DNA from: Ignavibacteriales bacterium
Lineage (GTDB): Bacteria; Bacteroidota; Ignavibacteria; Ignavibacteriales; Ignavibacteriaceae
Direction of reading: 5' to 3'
DNA length: 64,000 nt
Assembly: GCA_003538625.1 (NCBI GenBank)
Contig: DPRR01000006.1
Span: forward strand, 248,001-312,000
The notes under the pieces were generated by a model. That model saw only the letters and a program-made list of their open reading frames with translations, ran no database searches and was not told the DNA's origin. The position numbers were made by a program, and so were the translations under genes. This document shows positions 61,935 to 64,000 of this stretch, piece after piece. Each line of letters opens with the position of its first letter. The first letter of the stretch is position 1.

Positions 61935-62657
61935 CTAATCAAACAAAGCTTCTAACTTTTGATAATTTGTATGAACTTTATCAATTCCAGCATTTAATAA
62001 TTTCTCATCCGCTTTAGAATCTTTTAACTCCTTCAACTCTTTTGTAGATGCATAAAGTTCATCTGCAGCTTTTGTAAATTCATCTTTTTTATCTGTTGCC
62101 CATTTTGGAAGGACGCAATTTTTTAATTCATCAGAACGCAAATATAGATCATCAATTGCTTTGCTTAAATCTTCAGTATTTTTATTTGGTCCGTAATGAT
62201 GATAAATCATATAAAGCACTTTATGAAATTCATCAACTTCTTTTGTAACAGGTTTTACAATTCTTACTAACATTTCAAAATTGGAGTGAAGTTCTTCTGC
62301 GGTTGTTAACATTCCCGCCTCATTGTTTTCTTCGCAGGCTTTGTTGTAATCCTTAACAGATGCACGAAGTTTATCCAATCCAGCATTCCATTCTTTTTCT
62401 TTATCGCGCAAAATTCCTGGAAGCTTTGCGGCATAGATTTTTTCAACTCCTGCATTTACTTCCGGCAAAAGCTGCTTGAACAAAGTATAATCTTTATTGG
62501 GATAAGCCGTGTGCCATAAAGGATAAACAACTTCGTGAAAATCAAATAATTCCGGTACAGTTGAATTTATTTCAGATAGCTGATCTTCAGTCTGTGAAAA
62601 TGTAATATTAAATGAACATAGTACCAGAACAATTAAAATTAAACTAAGGTTTTTCAT
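61935..62657 (-). CDS. Exported helical protein with duplicated domain
   Basis: About 240 residues from the ATG at 62657, which was preferred over 62690 because AGGGG precedes it and a proper signal peptide follows (MKNLSLILIVLVLCSFN). The mature part is two copies of a helical domain of about 100 residues: one with FHEVVYPLWHTAYPNKD, the other with FHKVLYMIYHHYGPNKN. Conserved His, Tyr and Pro in both suggest a metal-binding four-helix fold, cytochrome c'-like in shape but with no CxxCH haem site. The function is unknown; it is alone with its own promoter. Confidence 0.68.
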   Translation of the reverse strand: MKNLSLILIVLVLCSFNITFSQTEDQLSEINSTVPELFDFHEVVYPLWHTAYPNKDYTLFKQLLPEVNAGVEKIYAAKLPGILRDKEKEWNAGLDKLRASVKDYNKACEENNEAGMLTTAEELHSNFEMLVRIVKPVTKEVDEFHKVLYMIYHHYGPNKNTEDLSKAIDDLYLRSDELKNCVLPKWATDKKDEFTKAADELYASTKELKELKDSKADEKLLNAGIDKVHTNYQKLEALFD

Positions 62658-62801
62658 AAAAGCCCCTAAATAAAATGTTAAAAAATACATCCAAAATTAC
62701 TAAACCTAACCTAATTCTCCGCCATTAATATTTTCTTGAATTAAAGTTCACTTACGCGTAATTTCCTTTATTAAAAATCACAATTATTTAAAGGAAAGTT
62801 T

Positions 62802-63152
62802 ATGGCTGAACATTTAATTGCACATTGCGAAATTCCAACAACAGATTTAGACAAGGCAAAAGAATTTTATCACAAAGTACTTGGCTGGGAATTTAAACCA
62901 TTCGGAAACGGCTACTTACTGTTTAATAATCATAAAGGTACGATGGTTGGATTAAGAAAAGTTGATGAAGTTGCTAAAGGCGAAACAACAGTTTTTCATG
63001 TTAACATGCCGGAAATTGATTCAATATTAAAAAAAGCTAAAGATAATGGTGGTGCAGTCAAAAGGACTAAAACTGTAATTCCTGCCATGGGATGGTACGC
63101 TTTATTTAATGATCCTGACGGGAATACTATAGGTTTGTATCAGAAAAGCTAG
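62802..63152 (+). CDS. VOC-family (glyoxalase-like) protein
   Basis: A 116-residue vicinal oxygen chelate protein: two beta-alpha-beta-beta-beta repeats, HCEIPTTDLDKAKEFYHKVL at the start and NDPDGNTIGLYQKS at the end. The metal site residues (His8, and Glu or Gln near the end) fit a glyoxalase/bleomycin-resistance fold, but the substrate is unknown. AAAGGA precedes the ATG. Confidence 0.85.
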   Translation: MAEHLIAHCEIPTTDLDKAKEFYHKVLGWEFKPFGNGYLLFNNHKGTMVGLRKVDEVAKGETTVFHVNMPEIDSILKKAKDNGGAVKRTKTVIPAMGWYALFNDPDGNTIGLYQKS

Positions 63153-63231
63153 TCCGTACAATGGAGTATGGAATATTGGTATTTGAAAATTTAATATTCC
63201 AATATTCCTTTGCTCCAATAATCCAACTTAT

Positions 63232-63660
63232 TTAATCTGCTTCAATTATGCGATACGAATGCTCAATAGGCATTGCTTTTTTAAGCATAGCTGTAACGCT
63301 GCAATATTTTGTTATTGAAAGTTCAATTGCTCTCTCAACATCTTTTATGGGAATATTTTTTCCGGTAAAAACAAATTCAATATGCATTTTAGTAAAAACC
63401 TGCGGATGCTCGTCTGCAACTTCAGCCGAAATATTCATTTCAAATTCATCGACTTTTATTTTTTTCTTTGAAAGTATGCTGGTTATATCACTGCCGGAAC
63501 AACCGCCCAAAGCAATCATAAGCAATTCTTTTGGTCTTATTCCTGCATTACTTCCACCAAAAGTTTCTGGTCCATCCATTGTTACCCAATGATTTGAATC
63601 AGTTTTACCGACAAATGTAATCCCTTGAACCTGTTTAACAAATGCTTTTCTACTAGCCAT
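63232..63660 (-). CDS. OsmC-family peroxiredoxin-like protein
   Basis: A 142-residue OsmC/Ohr-fold protein that likely reduces organic hydroperoxides. The two redox cysteines are present, in GGCSGSDITSIL (about residue 53) and KYCSVTAML (about 123). The Arg-helped active site and the dimer fold of the YhfA-type subgroup fit. It is transcribed alone, convergent with the VOC gene. Confidence 0.87.
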   Translation of the reverse strand: MASRKAFVKQVQGITFVGKTDSNHWVTMDGPETFGGSNAGIRPKELLMIALGGCSGSDITSILSKKKIKVDEFEMNISAEVADEHPQVFTKMHIEFVFTGKNIPIKDVERAIELSITKYCSVTAMLKKAMPIEHSYRIIEAD

Positions 63661-63904
63661 TATTTCCTCTAAAAAAATTAAATATAGTTTTAATATGATG
63701 TCGCTCCATCAAATAAGATCCACAAATGAGTCTTAAAAATATTGCTTAATGATTTGCAAAATAAAACTTCTCTTTTTACTCAAAAACTGCAATAAAACAC
63801 GTACCCGAAAAAATATTTTTTTTGTGGAACTCTTCATAAGAAACAAGCGTTATTACAGTACGATCGTAAAATAAAATAAATCATAAAACAAATGGAGAAA
63901 ATGT

Positions 63905-64000
63905 ATGAACACATTAAGATTATCTGCATTAACAATTGTAATGTTTGCAGTAAGTTTAATTTCGATAAATGCTCAGGAATATTCTACAAAATCATCTTCT
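63905..64000 (+). CDS. Exported protein, 3' end cut by window
   Basis: Only the first 32 codons are visible: a signal peptide (NTLRLSALTIVMFAVSLISI) with cleavage after NAQ. GGAGA lies eight bases before the ATG at 63905. The family cannot be assigned. Confidence 0.72.
   Translation, partial: MNTLRLSALTIVMFAVSLISINAQEYSTKSSS

Overview
This is an AT-rich, densely coding chromosomal window of about 58 genes. The best fit is a member of Ignavibacteriota or a close Bacteroidota/Chlorobiota-group relative. The reasons are a C-terminal type A sorting domain of the type IX secretion system (motif SLGQNYPNPFNPST) on an M1 peptidase, a SprE/PorW-like TPR lipoprotein, a Chlorobium-type two-cluster ferredoxin, a three-subunit SdhCAB/FrdCAB complex with a single cytochrome b, and DUF2723 and DUF4837 proteins typical of that superphylum. 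The phylum call is inferred from gene content only.

Layout. 1-3.6 kb (minus): thioredoxin reductase (cut by the window edge), epoxyqueuosine reductase QueG, a Rieske protein, an MBL-fold hydrolase and a ferredoxin. 3.7-8.5 kb (minus): a TPM/LemA pair, two paralogous exported proteins behind an exported YidD-like protein, and an acyl-CoA dehydrogenase. 8.6-10.9 kb: rlmN and a SpoU-type methyltransferase (plus), and an AlbA_2 regulator (minus). 11-17.9 kb (minus): SprE-like lipoprotein, PII, SecA and a class D beta-lactamase. 17.9-22.7 kb (plus): GlnE and a DUF2723 membrane protein. 22.7-30.7 kb (minus): a tightly packed run of DUF4837, CTP-dependent kinase-like protein, ftsH, hpt, tilS, ribE, ribD and greA. 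31-32.4 kb (plus): two exported proteins. 32.5-38.1 kb (minus): T9SS-secreted peptidase, AddB-like nuclease and CYTH protein. 38.4-43.9 kb: outer membrane protein, redoxin, M14 peptidase, ECF sigma/anti-sigma pair, UspA, zinc-ribbon protein and S21. 43.9-52.9 kb: LOG, PBP4-type DacB, SecG with a tRNA(CAT), ObgE with a large acidic protein, and sdhCAB. 53.2-56.3 kb (plus): a cobalamin riboswitch, a BtuB-like TonB receptor and a DUF6580 membrane protein. 56.3-64 kb: accessory-looking genes including an ATP-grasp ligase/C39-like peptidase pair, a MazF-type toxin-antitoxin pair, a duplicated helical exported protein, VOC, OsmC and a cut exported protein.

How the parts connect. Cobalamin links the riboswitch-controlled receptor to QueG, a cobalamin-dependent enzyme in the same window. 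PII and GlnE both belong to glutamine synthetase control, but glnA itself is not here. SecA, SecG, FtsH and the SprE-like protein feed export and quality control; the M1 peptidase is a likely T9SS cargo.

The most unusual signals are non-coding. A cobalamin riboswitch appears to carry two dispersed repeat elements inside its aptamer, followed by a translational expression platform with two mutually exclusive helices. A 42-bp tandem repeat (exactly four helical turns) lies between two terminators. Several families of REP-like palindromes are scattered between genes. No CRISPR array, transposase, prophage or rRNA operon was seen.
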